Shown piece after piece: positions 15,719 through 23,445 of a stretch of DNA of 64,000 bases. Source of the DNA: Streptomyces cyaneus (GTDB lineage: Bacteria > Actinomycetota > Actinomycetes > Streptomycetales > Streptomycetaceae). The notes beneath the pieces were generated by a model. That model was not told the origin of the DNA. It saw only the letters and a program-made list of their open reading frames with translations, and did no database searches. The stretch covers positions 248,001 to 312,000 of the forward strand of contig NZ_RQJW01000006.1 in NCBI RefSeq assembly GCF_004028635.1, given 5' to 3'. A program made the translations under genes and the position numbers. How positions within the stretch are numbered: the first letter of the stretch is position 1; each line of letters starts with the position of its first letter.

Positions 15719-17035
15719 GTGCTCACCGCGTTCGCCCGGGCGTTCAAGACGCCCGACCTGCGCAAGAAGCTGCTCTTCACGCTCGGCATCATCGTGATCT
15801 ACCGGATCGGAACACACATTCCGATCCCCGGCGTCGACTACAGGGCCGTTCAGGTCTGCATCGACCAGGCGAGCACCAACCAGGGCCTGTTCGGTCTGGT
15901 CAACATGTTCAGTGGTGGCGCGCTGCTGCAGATCACGATCTTCGCGCTCGGCATCATGCCGTACATCACGGCGAGCATCATCCTGCAGCTGCTGACCGTC
16001 GTGATCCCGCGCCTGGAAGCCCTCAAGAAAGAGGGCCAGGCAGGCACGGCCAAGATCACGCAGTACACCCGCTATCTGACCGTGGCGCTCGCCATCCTGC
16101 AGGGCACCGGCCTGGTGGCCACCGCCCGCAGCGGTTCGCTGTTCCCGAACTGCCAGGTGGCCGGCCAGATCGTGCCGGACCGCTCGATCTTCACCACCAT
16201 CGTGATGGTCATCACCATGACCGCCGGTACGGCCACCGTCATGTGGCTCGGTGAACTCATCACCGACCGCGGCATCGGCAACGGCATGTCTATCCTGATG
16301 TTCATCTCGATCGCCGCGACCTTCCCGGCCGCGCTGTGGTCCATCAAGCAGCAGGGCGACCTGGCGGGCGGCTGGATCGAATTCGGCACGGTCATCGCCG
16401 TCGGTCTGTTCATGGTCGGCCTGGTGGTCTTCGTCGAGCAGGCTCAGCGCCGAATTCCGGTGCAGTACGCGAAGCGCATGATCGGCCGCCGTTCCTATGG
16501 CGGTACTTCCACCTACATCCCGCTCAAGGTGAACCAGGCGGGTGTGATTCCGGTCATCTTCGCGTCGTCGCTGCTCTACATCCCGGCGCTGATCGTGCAG
16601 TTCGCCGGCTCCCAATCATCGGGATGGGCGAGCTGGATCACAGCGAACCTCGCCAACACGGCGGCGCCCGTGCACGTCACTTTGTACTTCTTCCTGATTG
16701 TGTTCTTCGCGTTCTTCTACGTGGCCATCTCGTTCAACCCCGAGGAAGTCGCGGACAACATGAAGAAGTATGGTGGCTTCATCCCGGGCATCCGGGCTGG
16801 CCGACCGACCGCTGAGTACCTTTCGTATGTGCTCAACCGGATCACCTGGCCGGGCTCGCTGTACTTGGGTCTGATCGCTCTCGTGCCGACGATGGCGTTG
16901 GCTGGTTTCGGGGCAAACCAGAACTTCCCGTTCGGTGGTACCAGCATCCTGATCATTGTGGGTGTCGGTCTCGAAACGGTGAAGCAGATCGAGAGCCAGC
17001 TCCAGCAGCGCAATTACGAAGGGTTCCTCCGCTGA
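15719..17035 (+). CDS. secY: Preprotein translocase subunit SecY
   Basis: A 438-residue channel protein with ten transmembrane helices that carries unfolded proteins across or into the membrane with SecE, SecG and SecA. Family signatures: GTHIPIPGVDYRAV, ALGIMPYITASIILQLL (plug/TM2 region) and the cytoplasmic loop AQRRIPVQYAKR. It starts with GTG behind CAGGAGG. Its stop overlaps the ATG of adk. Confidence 0.99.
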   Translation: MLTAFARAFKTPDLRKKLLFTLGIIVIYRIGTHIPIPGVDYRAVQVCIDQASTNQGLFGLVNMFSGGALLQITIFALGIMPYITASIILQLLTVVIPRLEALKKEGQAGTAKITQYTRYLTVALAILQGTGLVATARSGSLFPNCQVAGQIVPDRSIFTTIVMVITMTAGTATVMWLGELITDRGIGNGMSILMFISIAATFPAALWSIKQQGDLAGGWIEFGTVIAVGLFMVGLVVFVEQAQRRIPVQYAKRMIGRRSYGGTSTYIPLKVNQAGVIPVIFASSLLYIPALIVQFAGSQSSGWASWITANLANTAAPVHVTLYFFLIVFFAFFYVAISFNPEEVADNMKKYGGFIPGIRAGRPTAEYLSYVLNRITWPGSLYLGLIALVPTMALAGFGANQNFPFGGTSILIIVGVGLETVKQIESQLQQRNYEGFLR

Positions 17036-17697
17036 TGCGTATCGTCCTCGTCGGGCCGCCGGGTGCCGGTAAGGGAACGCAGGCCGCGTTCCTCGCCAAG
17101 AACCTGTCGATCCCGCACATCTCCACGGGCGACCTGTTCCGCGCCAACATCAGCCAGCAGACGGAGCTCGGGAAGCTCGCGAAGTCCTACATGGACGCGG
17201 GCAACCTGGTGCCGGACGAGGTCACCATCGGGATGGCCAAGGACCGCATGGAGCAGCCGGACGCCGAGGGTGGCTTCCTGCTGGACGGCTTCCCGCGCAA
17301 TGTCTCCCAGGCTGAGGCGCTCGACGAGATGCTCCAGTCCGAGAGCATGAAGCTGGACGCGGTGCTGGACCTCGAGGTCCCCGAGGAAGAGGTCGTCAAG
17401 CGGATCGCCGGGCGGCGGATCTGCCGCAAGGACTCCAGCCACGTCTTCCACGTCACGTACAGCCAGCCGAAGAAGGAAGGCGTCTGCGACGCCTGCGGCG
17501 GCGAGCTGTACCAGCGGGACGACGACTCCGAGGAGACCGTCCGCACGCGGCTGGAGGTCTACCACACGCAGACCGAGCCGATCATCGACTACTACAAGGC
17601 GCAGGGGCTGGTCGTCACCATCTCCGCGCTGGGCAAGGTCGAAGAGGTCACGGCCCGCGCGATGGAGGCGCTTCAGCGCGACGAGGACGGCAAGTAA
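17035..17697 (+). CDS. adk: Adenylate kinase
   Basis: A 220-residue kinase interconverting AMP, ADP and ATP. P-loop GPPGAGKGT (residues 7-15), the AMP-binding ISTGDLFRA and DGFPRN stretches, and a long LID (KRIAGRRICRKDSSHVFH through DDDSEETVRTRL). The LID holds only part of a zinc Cys set (CDAC), with Cys at RRIC upstream. It overlaps secY by one base. Confidence 0.99.
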   Translation: MRIVLVGPPGAGKGTQAAFLAKNLSIPHISTGDLFRANISQQTELGKLAKSYMDAGNLVPDEVTIGMAKDRMEQPDAEGGFLLDGFPRNVSQAEALDEMLQSESMKLDAVLDLEVPEEEVVKRIAGRRICRKDSSHVFHVTYSQPKKEGVCDACGGELYQRDDDSEETVRTRLEVYHTQTEPIIDYYKAQGLVVTISALGKVEEVTARAMEALQRDEDGK

Positions 17698-17837
17698 GAG
17701 CGCTCTTGGCTCGTACGTAGCTCAGGCCGCGGTTCCCTCTCGGGGGCCGCGGCTGCTGCGTGGGGTGGGGCGCTCCGGCTCCGCCCTTATGGTTGAAGCA
17801 GTCCCCTCTATCCAGCCCAAGAAAGGCCCCCGTCCCC

Positions 17838-18674
17838 ATGGTGCAGATCAAGAGCCCCGAGCAGATCGCCAAGATGCGTGAGGCGGGGCTGGTCGTCGCC
17901 GCCATTCACGCGGCCACGCGTGAGGCCGCGGTGCCCGGGGCCAGCACCAAGGATCTGGACGAGGTGGCCCGCAAGGTGCTCGCGGAGCACGGGGCCAAGT
18001 CGAACTTCCTCGGCTACGGCGGCTTCCCCGCGACGATCTGCACCTCCGTGAACGACGTCGTCGTCCACGGTATCCCGTCCGAGGACGTCGTCCTCAAGGA
18101 CGGCGACATCATCTCCATCGACTGCGGCGCGATCATCGACGGCTGGCACGGCGACGCCGCGTACACGGCGTTCGTCGGGTCCGGTCACGCCCCGGAGCTG
18201 ATCGAGCTCTCCCGGGTGACCGAGGAGTCGATGTGGGCCGGCATCGCGGCTATGAAGCAGGGCAACCGCCTCGTCGACGTCTCCCGTGCCATCGAGACGT
18301 ACATCCGCCGGCAGCCGAAGCCCGGTGGCGGCAAGTACGGGATCATCGAGGACTACGGCGGTCACGGCATCGGCACCGAGATGCACATGGACCCGCACCT
18401 GCTGAACTATGTCGAGAAGCGGCGGGGGAAGGGGCCGAAGCTGGTCCCTGGCTTCTGCCTCGCCATCGAGCCGATGGTCTCCCTGGGCACCCCGAAGACG
18501 AAGGTCCTCTCGGACGACTGGACCGTCATCACGACCGACGGTACGTGGTCGTCCCACTGGGAGCACTCGGTTGCGCTGACCGAGGAGGGGCCGCTGGTGC
18601 TGACCGCTCCCGACGGGGGCAAGGCGAAGCTGGCGGAGCACGGGATTGTCGCTGCGCCGGATCCCTTGGTCTGA
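17838..18674 (+). CDS. map: Methionine aminopeptidase, type I
   Basis: A 278-residue metalloprotease that removes N-terminal Met. The metal ligands are visible in order: Asp in ISIDCGAIIDG, Asp in WHGDAAYT, His in GGHGIG, Glu in AIEPMVS and Glu in ALTEEG. ATG 17838 starts the normal MVQIKSPEQIAKMREAG; an upstream frame start would add 26 non-homologous residues. The 140-bp gap from adk contains a GCCGCGG/CCGCGGC hairpin near 17735. Confidence 0.98.
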   Translation: MVQIKSPEQIAKMREAGLVVAAIHAATREAAVPGASTKDLDEVARKVLAEHGAKSNFLGYGGFPATICTSVNDVVVHGIPSEDVVLKDGDIISIDCGAIIDGWHGDAAYTAFVGSGHAPELIELSRVTEESMWAGIAAMKQGNRLVDVSRAIETYIRRQPKPGGGKYGIIEDYGGHGIGTEMHMDPHLLNYVEKRRGKGPKLVPGFCLAIEPMVSLGTPKTKVLSDDWTVITTDGTWSSHWEHSVALTEEGPLVLTAPDGGKAKLAEHGIVAAPDPLV

Positions 18675-18683
18675 GTACGCCTT

Positions 18684-18702
18684 GCGCAGTTCCCCGCGCC
18701 CC
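18684..18702 (+). repeat. Dispersed 19-mer, copy 1 of 5
   Basis: GCGCAGTTCCCCGCGCCCC, followed by TTCGGGGCGC, which forms a GCGCCCC/GGGGCGC hairpin just after map. The same 19-mer occurs at 21580-21598, 22274-22292, 54983-55001 and, with one mismatch, 55061-55079, always between genes. It probably also ends map transcription. Confidence 0.7.
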
Positions 18703-18746
18703 TTCGGGGCGCTTAACGATCTGTCCTCTGGGGCAGGATCTCTCGA

Positions 18747-18776
18747 TTCGTGTTTCCGGGAGCGCTGACGTAGACT
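18747..18776 (+). promoter_or_regulatory. Possible infA promoter
   Basis: TAGACT at 18771-18776 fits the TANNNT -10 element; TTCGTG at 18747-18752 is a weak -35 at 18-base spacing. infA starts about 90 bases further on. A separate promoter for infA onwards would explain the 194-bp gap after map. Confidence 0.4.
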
Positions 18777-18868
18777 GACTCGTCGGCTCTCGTGCACCCG
18801 CATGTCTGCATGCGCCCGTAAGGGACGCAGGGGAGTCGATCAAGGTAGTCGATTCCGAAGGGCAAAGC

Positions 18869-19090
18869 GTGGCCAAGAAGCAAGGTGCCATCGAGATCGA
18901 GGGCACTGTCGTCGAGTCTCTGCCGAACGCCATGTTCAAGGTCGAGCTCCAGAACGGCCACCAGGTCCTGGCACACATCAGCGGCAAGATGCGTATGCAC
19001 TACATCCGCATCCTCCCTGACGACCGGGTCGTGGTGGAGCTGTCTCCGTACGACCTGACGCGTGGCCGGATCGTCTACCGGTACAAGTAG
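18869..19090 (+). CDS. infA: Translation initiation factor IF-1
   Basis: A 73-residue OB-fold protein that occupies the 30S A site during initiation. It is the canonical full sequence: AKKQGAIEIEGTVVESLPNAMFKVELQNGH, then LAHISGKMRMHYIRILPDDRV, ending VYRYK. It starts with GTG, as often in this genus. rpmJ follows after 59 bases. Confidence 0.99.
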   Translation: MAKKQGAIEIEGTVVESLPNAMFKVELQNGHQVLAHISGKMRMHYIRILPDDRVVVELSPYDLTRGRIVYRYK

Positions 19091-19149
19091 ATCTTGCCCC
19101 CGCCCCGGGCCTCCCGAGGCGATGGCACTGACCCGGAGAACCTCACCCA

Positions 19150-19263
19150 ATGAAGGTCAAGCCGAGCGTCAAGAAGATCTGCGACAAGTGCAGGGTGATC
19201 CGCCGTCACGGCCGGGTCATGGTCATCTGCGAGAACCCGCGCCACAAGCAGCGCCAGGGCTGA
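19150..19263 (+). CDS. rpmJ: 50S ribosomal protein L36, zinc-binding form
   Basis: A 37-residue protein, MKVKPSVKKICDKC through ENPRHKQRQG. Cys11, Cys14, Cys27 and His32 form the zinc site, so this is the zinc-dependent form. It lies between infA and rpsM as in most bacteria. Confidence 0.98.
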   Translation: MKVKPSVKKICDKCRVIRRHGRVMVICENPRHKQRQG

Positions 19264-19495
19264 CGCACGATCGTCCACTCCCTCTGCATCGATATCGCAG
19301 AGATTCGCGCGACGCGAGCTGAATATGTTCATACGCAGAATCCAGGCCGAGCGATCGTGCCTGACACCCCCGGTTCGGAGGCCGGGGACCCAGTTCGTAC
19401 CTAATCTTTGGCTGCATCTTTTGAACAGCGTGAAGAGGCCGGCGGCTGGGAGTCGGTTCTGCGGAAGACCTCCGAAGATCACCAGGAGCCATTGA

Positions 19496-19876
19496 ATGGC
19501 ACGCGTTTCCGGTGTTGACATCCCGCGCGACAAGCGCGTGGAGGTCGCCCTCACCTACGTGTTCGGCATCGGCCGGACCCTCTCGCAGGAGACGCTGGCA
19601 GCGACCGGCGTCAACCCGAACACCCGCGTTCGCGACCTCTCCGAGGAGCAGCTCGTCGCGATTCGCGAGTACGTGGACAACAACATCAAGACCGAGGGTG
19701 ACCTCCGTCGCGAGATCCAGGCCGACATCCGCCGCAAGGTCGAGATCGGCTGCTACCAGGGTCTCCGTCACCGTCGCGGTCTGCCCGTCCGCGGTCAGCG
19801 CACCAGCACGAACGCTCGTACCCGCAAGGGCCCGCGTCGCGCCATCGCCGGCAAGAAGAAGCCGGGCAAGAAGTAG
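19496..19876 (+). CDS. rpsM: 30S ribosomal protein S13
   Basis: A 126-residue protein of the 30S head that touches the P-site tRNA and L5. Starts MARVSGVDIPRDKRVEVALTY; the signature GCYQGLRHRRGLPVRGQRTSTNARTRKG is complete, with a Lys-rich end. First gene of the alpha group. The 232-bp gap before it holds no gene; it contains a small hairpin (CTCTGC / GCAGAG) near 19281-19301. Confidence 0.99.
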   Translation: MARVSGVDIPRDKRVEVALTYVFGIGRTLSQETLAATGVNPNTRVRDLSEEQLVAIREYVDNNIKTEGDLRREIQADIRRKVEIGCYQGLRHRRGLPVRGQRTSTNARTRKGPRRAIAGKKKPGKK

Positions 19877-19946
19877 TCCTCAGCGGACAACGCTTCATCA
19901 GCGGTCTTCGCTGTAGGACCGACCACCTCCCCGTAGGAGTTACTAG

Positions 19947-20351
19947 ATGCCCCCCAAGGGTCGTCAGGGCGCTGCCAAGAAGGTGCGCCGCAAGGAAAAG
20001 AAGAACGTCGCTCACGGCCACGCGCACATCAAGAGCACGTTCAACAACACGATCGTCTCCATCACGGACCCGTCCGGCAACGTGATCTCCTGGGCCTCCG
20101 CCGGCCACGTCGGCTTCAAGGGCTCCCGGAAGTCCACGCCGTTCGCCGCGCAGATGGCTGCCGAGTCGGCTGCCCGCCGCGCTCAGGAGCACGGCATGCG
20201 CAAGGTCGACGTGTTCGTGAAGGGTCCGGGTTCGGGTCGTGAGACCGCGATCCGTTCGCTTCAGGCGACCGGTCTCGAGGTCGGCTCCATCCAGGACGTC
20301 ACCCCGACCCCGCACAACGGCTGCCGTCCGCCGAAGCGTCGTCGCGTCTGA
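19947..20351 (+). CDS. rpsK: 30S ribosomal protein S11
   Basis: A 134-residue protein of the 30S platform near the Shine-Dalgarno cleft. HGHAHIKSTFNNTIVSITDPSGN opens the domain and TPTPHNGCRPPKRRRV closes it, both diagnostic. In most bacteria rpsD follows; here the next gene is rpoA. Confidence 0.99.
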   Translation: MPPKGRQGAAKKVRRKEKKNVAHGHAHIKSTFNNTIVSITDPSGNVISWASAGHVGFKGSRKSTPFAAQMAAESAARRAQEHGMRKVDVFVKGPGSGRETAIRSLQATGLEVGSIQDVTPTPHNGCRPPKRRRV

Positions 20352-20505
20352 CGTACGGCTGCTTCGCAGCAGGCTTGGTTTCGGGCGGTACGGCTCTGTA
20401 GGGGGCGTATCGCCCGTACCCTTGCAGTACCCGTCCCTTTTGCCGGGGACGGTTCCGTCGGGCGTCAAATAGCGGGCGTCCACGAAAGAAGGATCTGATC
20501 CACAC

Positions 20506-21528
20506 ATGCTGATCGCTCAGCGTCCCTCGTTGACCGAAGAGGTCGTCGACGAGTTCCGCTCACGGTTCGTGATCGAGCCGCTGGAGCCGGGCTTCGGCTA
20601 CACCCTCGGCAACTCCCTGCGCCGGACCCTCCTGTCCTCGATCCCGGGTGCGGCGGTCACGTCCATCCGTATCGACGGCGTGCTGCACGAGTTCACCACC
20701 GTGCCGGGCGTCAAGGAGGACGTCACCGACCTGATCCTCAACATCAAGCAGCTGGTCGTCTCCTCGGAGCACGACGAGCCTGTGGTGATGTACCTGCGCA
20801 AGCAGGGCCCGGGTCTGGTCACCGCCGCCGACATCGCGCCGCCGGCCGGTGTCGAGGTGCACAACCCCGACCTCGTCCTCGCCACGCTCAACGGCAAGGG
20901 CAAGCTGGAGATGGAGCTCACGGTCGAGCGTGGCCGCGGTTACGTCTCCGCCGTGCAGAACAAGCAGGTGGGCCAGGAGATCGGCCGTATCCCGGTCGAC
21001 TCCATCTACAGCCCGGTGCTGAAGGTCACGTACAAGGTCGAGGCCACGCGTGTCGAGCAGCGCACCGACTTCGACAAGCTGATCGTCGATGTCGAGACCA
21101 AGCAGGCGATGCGTCCGCGTGACGCCATGGCGTCGGCCGGTAAGACGCTGGTCGAGCTGTTCGGTCTGGCCCGTGAGCTGAACATCGACGCCGAGGGCAT
21201 CGACATGGGCCCGTCCCCCACGGACGCTGCCCTCGCCGCCGACCTGGCGCTGCCGATCGAGGAGCTCGAGCTCACGGTTCGGTCGTACAACTGCCTCAAG
21301 CGTGAGGGCATCCACTCCGTGGGTGAGCTCGTCGCTCGTTCTGAGGCCGACCTGCTCGACATCCGTAACTTCGGTGCGAAGTCGATCGACGAGGTCAAGG
21401 CGAAGCTGGCCGGCATGGGCCTGGCCCTGAAGGACAGCCCGCCCGGATTCGACCCGACCGCCGCGGCGGATGCCTTCGGCGCGGACGACGATGCAGACGC
21501 CGGGTTCGTCGAGACCGAGCAGTACTAA
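20506..21528 (+). CDS. rpoA: RNA polymerase subunit alpha
   Basis: A 340-residue subunit that dimerises to start core enzyme assembly. The N-terminal domain contains EPLEPGFGYTLGNSLRRTLLSSIPGAAVTSI, the dimer and beta-binding signature. The C-terminal domain (about 245-315) has LTVRSYNCLKREGIHSVGELV, which binds UP elements and activators. An acidic tail ends the protein. The 154-bp leader carries GCTGC/GCAGC and CCGTCCC/GGGACGG hairpins. Confidence 0.99.
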   Translation: MLIAQRPSLTEEVVDEFRSRFVIEPLEPGFGYTLGNSLRRTLLSSIPGAAVTSIRIDGVLHEFTTVPGVKEDVTDLILNIKQLVVSSEHDEPVVMYLRKQGPGLVTAADIAPPAGVEVHNPDLVLATLNGKGKLEMELTVERGRGYVSAVQNKQVGQEIGRIPVDSIYSPVLKVTYKVEATRVEQRTDFDKLIVDVETKQAMRPRDAMASAGKTLVELFGLARELNIDAEGIDMGPSPTDAALAADLALPIEELELTVRSYNCLKREGIHSVGELVARSEADLLDIRNFGAKSIDEVKAKLAGMGLALKDSPPGFDPTAAADAFGADDDADAGFVETEQY

Positions 21529-21579
21529 GAGCTCGGGACCGACTGCCGGTTCTTGGGTGCGGGCGCGCTGTGGCTTGTC

Positions 21580-21598
21580 GCGCAGTTCCCCGCGCCCC
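21580..21598 (+). repeat. Dispersed 19-mer, copy 2 of 5
   Basis: A perfect copy of GCGCAGTTCCCCGCGCCCC between rpoA and rplQ, followed by another C/G-rich palindrome (GCCCCTTCGGGGC near 21609-21621). Confidence 0.7.
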
Positions 21599-21711
21599 TT
21601 CCGGACGGCGCCCCTTCGGGGCTGTCGTCCGGATCTCCGACGGGCGACCGCCCGCTCGGATACTGACCCCGGTACCTGATACGGCCGGGGCAGACACTGA
21701 GGAGAAACACC

Positions 21712-22221
21712 ATGCCGAAGCCCGCCAAGGGTGCCCGTCTGGGCGGCAGTGCCGCGCACGAGAAGCTGCTTCTCGCGAACCTCGCGAAGGCGCTGTTCGA
21801 GCACGGCCGTATCACCACCACCGAGGCGAAGGCCCGCCGTCTGCGGCCGTACGCCGAGCGTCTGGTCACCAAGGCGAAGAAGGGCGACCTTCACAACCGC
21901 CGTCAGGTGCTCCAGGTCATCACGGACAAGAGCGTCGTCCACACGCTCTTCACCGAGATCGGCCCGCGGTACGAGAACCGTCCGGGTGGCTACACCCGTA
22001 TCACCAAGATCGGTAACCGCCGTGGCGACAACGCGCCCATGGCTGTCATCGAGCTGGTCGAGGCGCTGACGGTTGCGCAGGAGGCCACGGGCGAGGCCGA
22101 GGCGGCGACCAAGCGTGCCGCCAAGGACGCCGAGGTTGCCGAGGTTGCCGAGGCCAAGGTCGACACGACCAAGGCCGACGAGGCTGCTGAGGCTCCCGCC
22201 GAGGAGTCGAAGGACGCCTAA
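21712..22221 (+). CDS. rplQ: 50S ribosomal protein L17 with acidic Ala/Glu tail
   Basis: A 169-residue protein near the tunnel exit. The L17 domain (residues 1 to about 118) shows GARLGGSAAHEKLLLANLAKALFEHGRI and RYENRPGGYTRITKIGNRRGDNAPMAVIELV. The remaining 50 residues are rich in Ala, Glu and Lys and likely disordered, as in other actinomycete L17 proteins. Confidence 0.99.
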   Translation: MPKPAKGARLGGSAAHEKLLLANLAKALFEHGRITTTEAKARRLRPYAERLVTKAKKGDLHNRRQVLQVITDKSVVHTLFTEIGPRYENRPGGYTRITKIGNRRGDNAPMAVIELVEALTVAQEATGEAEAATKRAAKDAEVAEVAEAKVDTTKADEAAEAPAEESKDA

Positions 22222-22273
22222 GCGTCTGCCGGGTGGCTGCCATATTGCGGCTGCGGCTTCGTCGTGGTTGTTC

Positions 22274-22292
22274 GCGCAGTTCCCCGCGCCCC
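22274..22292 (+). repeat. Dispersed 19-mer, copy 3 of 5, with terminator-like hairpin
   Basis: A perfect copy of the 19-mer after rplQ. It runs into GCCCCTGAAGGGGC, then a second inverted repeat, GCGGGCCCG / CGGGCCCGC with a TTTTGTG tail (about 22305-22344), which looks like the end of the alpha cluster. Confidence 0.6.
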
Positions 22293-22363
22293 TGAAGGGG
22301 CGACTGCGGGCCCGTTCCTTTCGAGGAGCGGGCCCGCTTTTGTGTACCTGAGAGGATCTGTGT

Positions 22364-23230
22364 GTGAGTGATGAAGTAGCAGCCGGTTACGTCCGTCTCC
22401 GTCTTGATCTGTCCTATGACGGCGCCGAGTTTCACGGGTGGGCCAAGCAGGCCGGTGGGCGGCGGACTGTGCAGGGGGAGATCGAGGATGCGCTGCGGAC
22501 CGTCACGCGGTCGGGGGGCACGACGTATGAGCTGACCGTGGCGGGGCGTACCGATGCCGGGGTGCATGCGCGGGGGCAGGTGGCACATGTCGATCTGCCG
22601 GAGTCGGTCTGGCGTGAGCACCACGAGAAGCTGCTCAAGCGGCTCGCCGGGCGGTTGCCCAAGGATGTGCGGGTGTGGGCCCTGAGGGAGGCGCCCAGTG
22701 GGTTCAATGCGCGGTTCTCGGCGGTCTGGCGGCGGTACGCGTATCGCGTCACCGACAATCCCGGCGGTGTCGATCCGCTGCTGCGCAGTCACGTCCTCTG
22801 GCACGACTGGCCCCTCGACGTCGACGCCATGAACGAGGCGGCGCGGCGGCTGCTCGGGGAGCATGACTTCGCTGCCTACTGCAAGAAGCGGGAGGGGGCC
22901 ACCACGATCCGCACGTTGCAGGAGCTGAGCCTGGTGCGGGGGGACGACGGGATCATCACCGCGACGGTTCGGGCCGATGCCTTCTGCCACAACATGGTGC
23001 GGTCGCTCATCGGGGCGCTGCTGTTCGTGGGGGACGGGCACCGGCCCGCCGACTGGCCCGGCAAGGTGCTCGCCGCCGGCGTACGGGACTCCGCCGTGCA
23101 TGTCGTACGGCCCCATGGGCTGACCCTCGAAGAGGTCGGGTATCCCGCCGACGAGTTGCTCGCGGCGCGGAGCAAGGAAGCGCGGAACCGGCGGTCTCTG
23201 CCCGGGACGTCCGGATGCGAAACCTGTTAG
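22364..23230 (+). CDS. truA: tRNA pseudouridine(38-40) synthase TruA
   Basis: A 288-residue enzyme that makes pseudouridine at positions 38-40 of many tRNAs. The catalytic Asp is in AGRTDAGVHARGQVAH, preceded by DGAEFHGWAKQ and followed by FAAYCKKREG and HNMVRSLIGALL. It starts with GTG. Codon use is slightly looser than in the ribosomal genes just upstream. Confidence 0.97.
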   Translation: MSDEVAAGYVRLRLDLSYDGAEFHGWAKQAGGRRTVQGEIEDALRTVTRSGGTTYELTVAGRTDAGVHARGQVAHVDLPESVWREHHEKLLKRLAGRLPKDVRVWALREAPSGFNARFSAVWRRYAYRVTDNPGGVDPLLRSHVLWHDWPLDVDAMNEAARRLLGEHDFAAYCKKREGATTIRTLQELSLVRGDDGIITATVRADAFCHNMVRSLIGALLFVGDGHRPADWPGKVLAAGVRDSAVHVVRPHGLTLEEVGYPADELLAARSKEARNRRSLPGTSGCETC

Positions 23231-23233
23231 TTA

Positions 23234-23288
23234 CCCGACATTTGGGGTCGGATAGCGCTCATGTCGGGACTTACTGGGCGTAAGTCCC
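23234..23288 (+). promoter_or_regulatory. Two overlapping inverted repeats downstream of truA
   Basis: CCCGACAT 23234-23241 pairs with ATGTCGGG 23261-23268, and GGGACTTA 23266-23273 pairs with TAAGTCCC 23281-23288. The GGG at 23266-23268 belongs to both, so the two stems exclude each other. They lie right after the truA stop and 160-210 bases before the polysaccharide cluster. They could be a terminator or a switch in the cluster's leader. The rest of the 215-bp gap shows no gene. Confidence 0.45.
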
Positions 23289-23445
23289 CTTGTTCCCCCT
23301 TACGACCTTCATACCTCTCGTATAGCCTTTCGAGGCTCGATCGTTAGTTCGGGCCGCTCGGCCGTTGTTCGAGAAATCGACATGGGGAGGGCCGAGTAGG
23401 GGTGGGGGTCAGCGGGCCGTATCCGGGCCCGGGGGTGGGTTTTGC

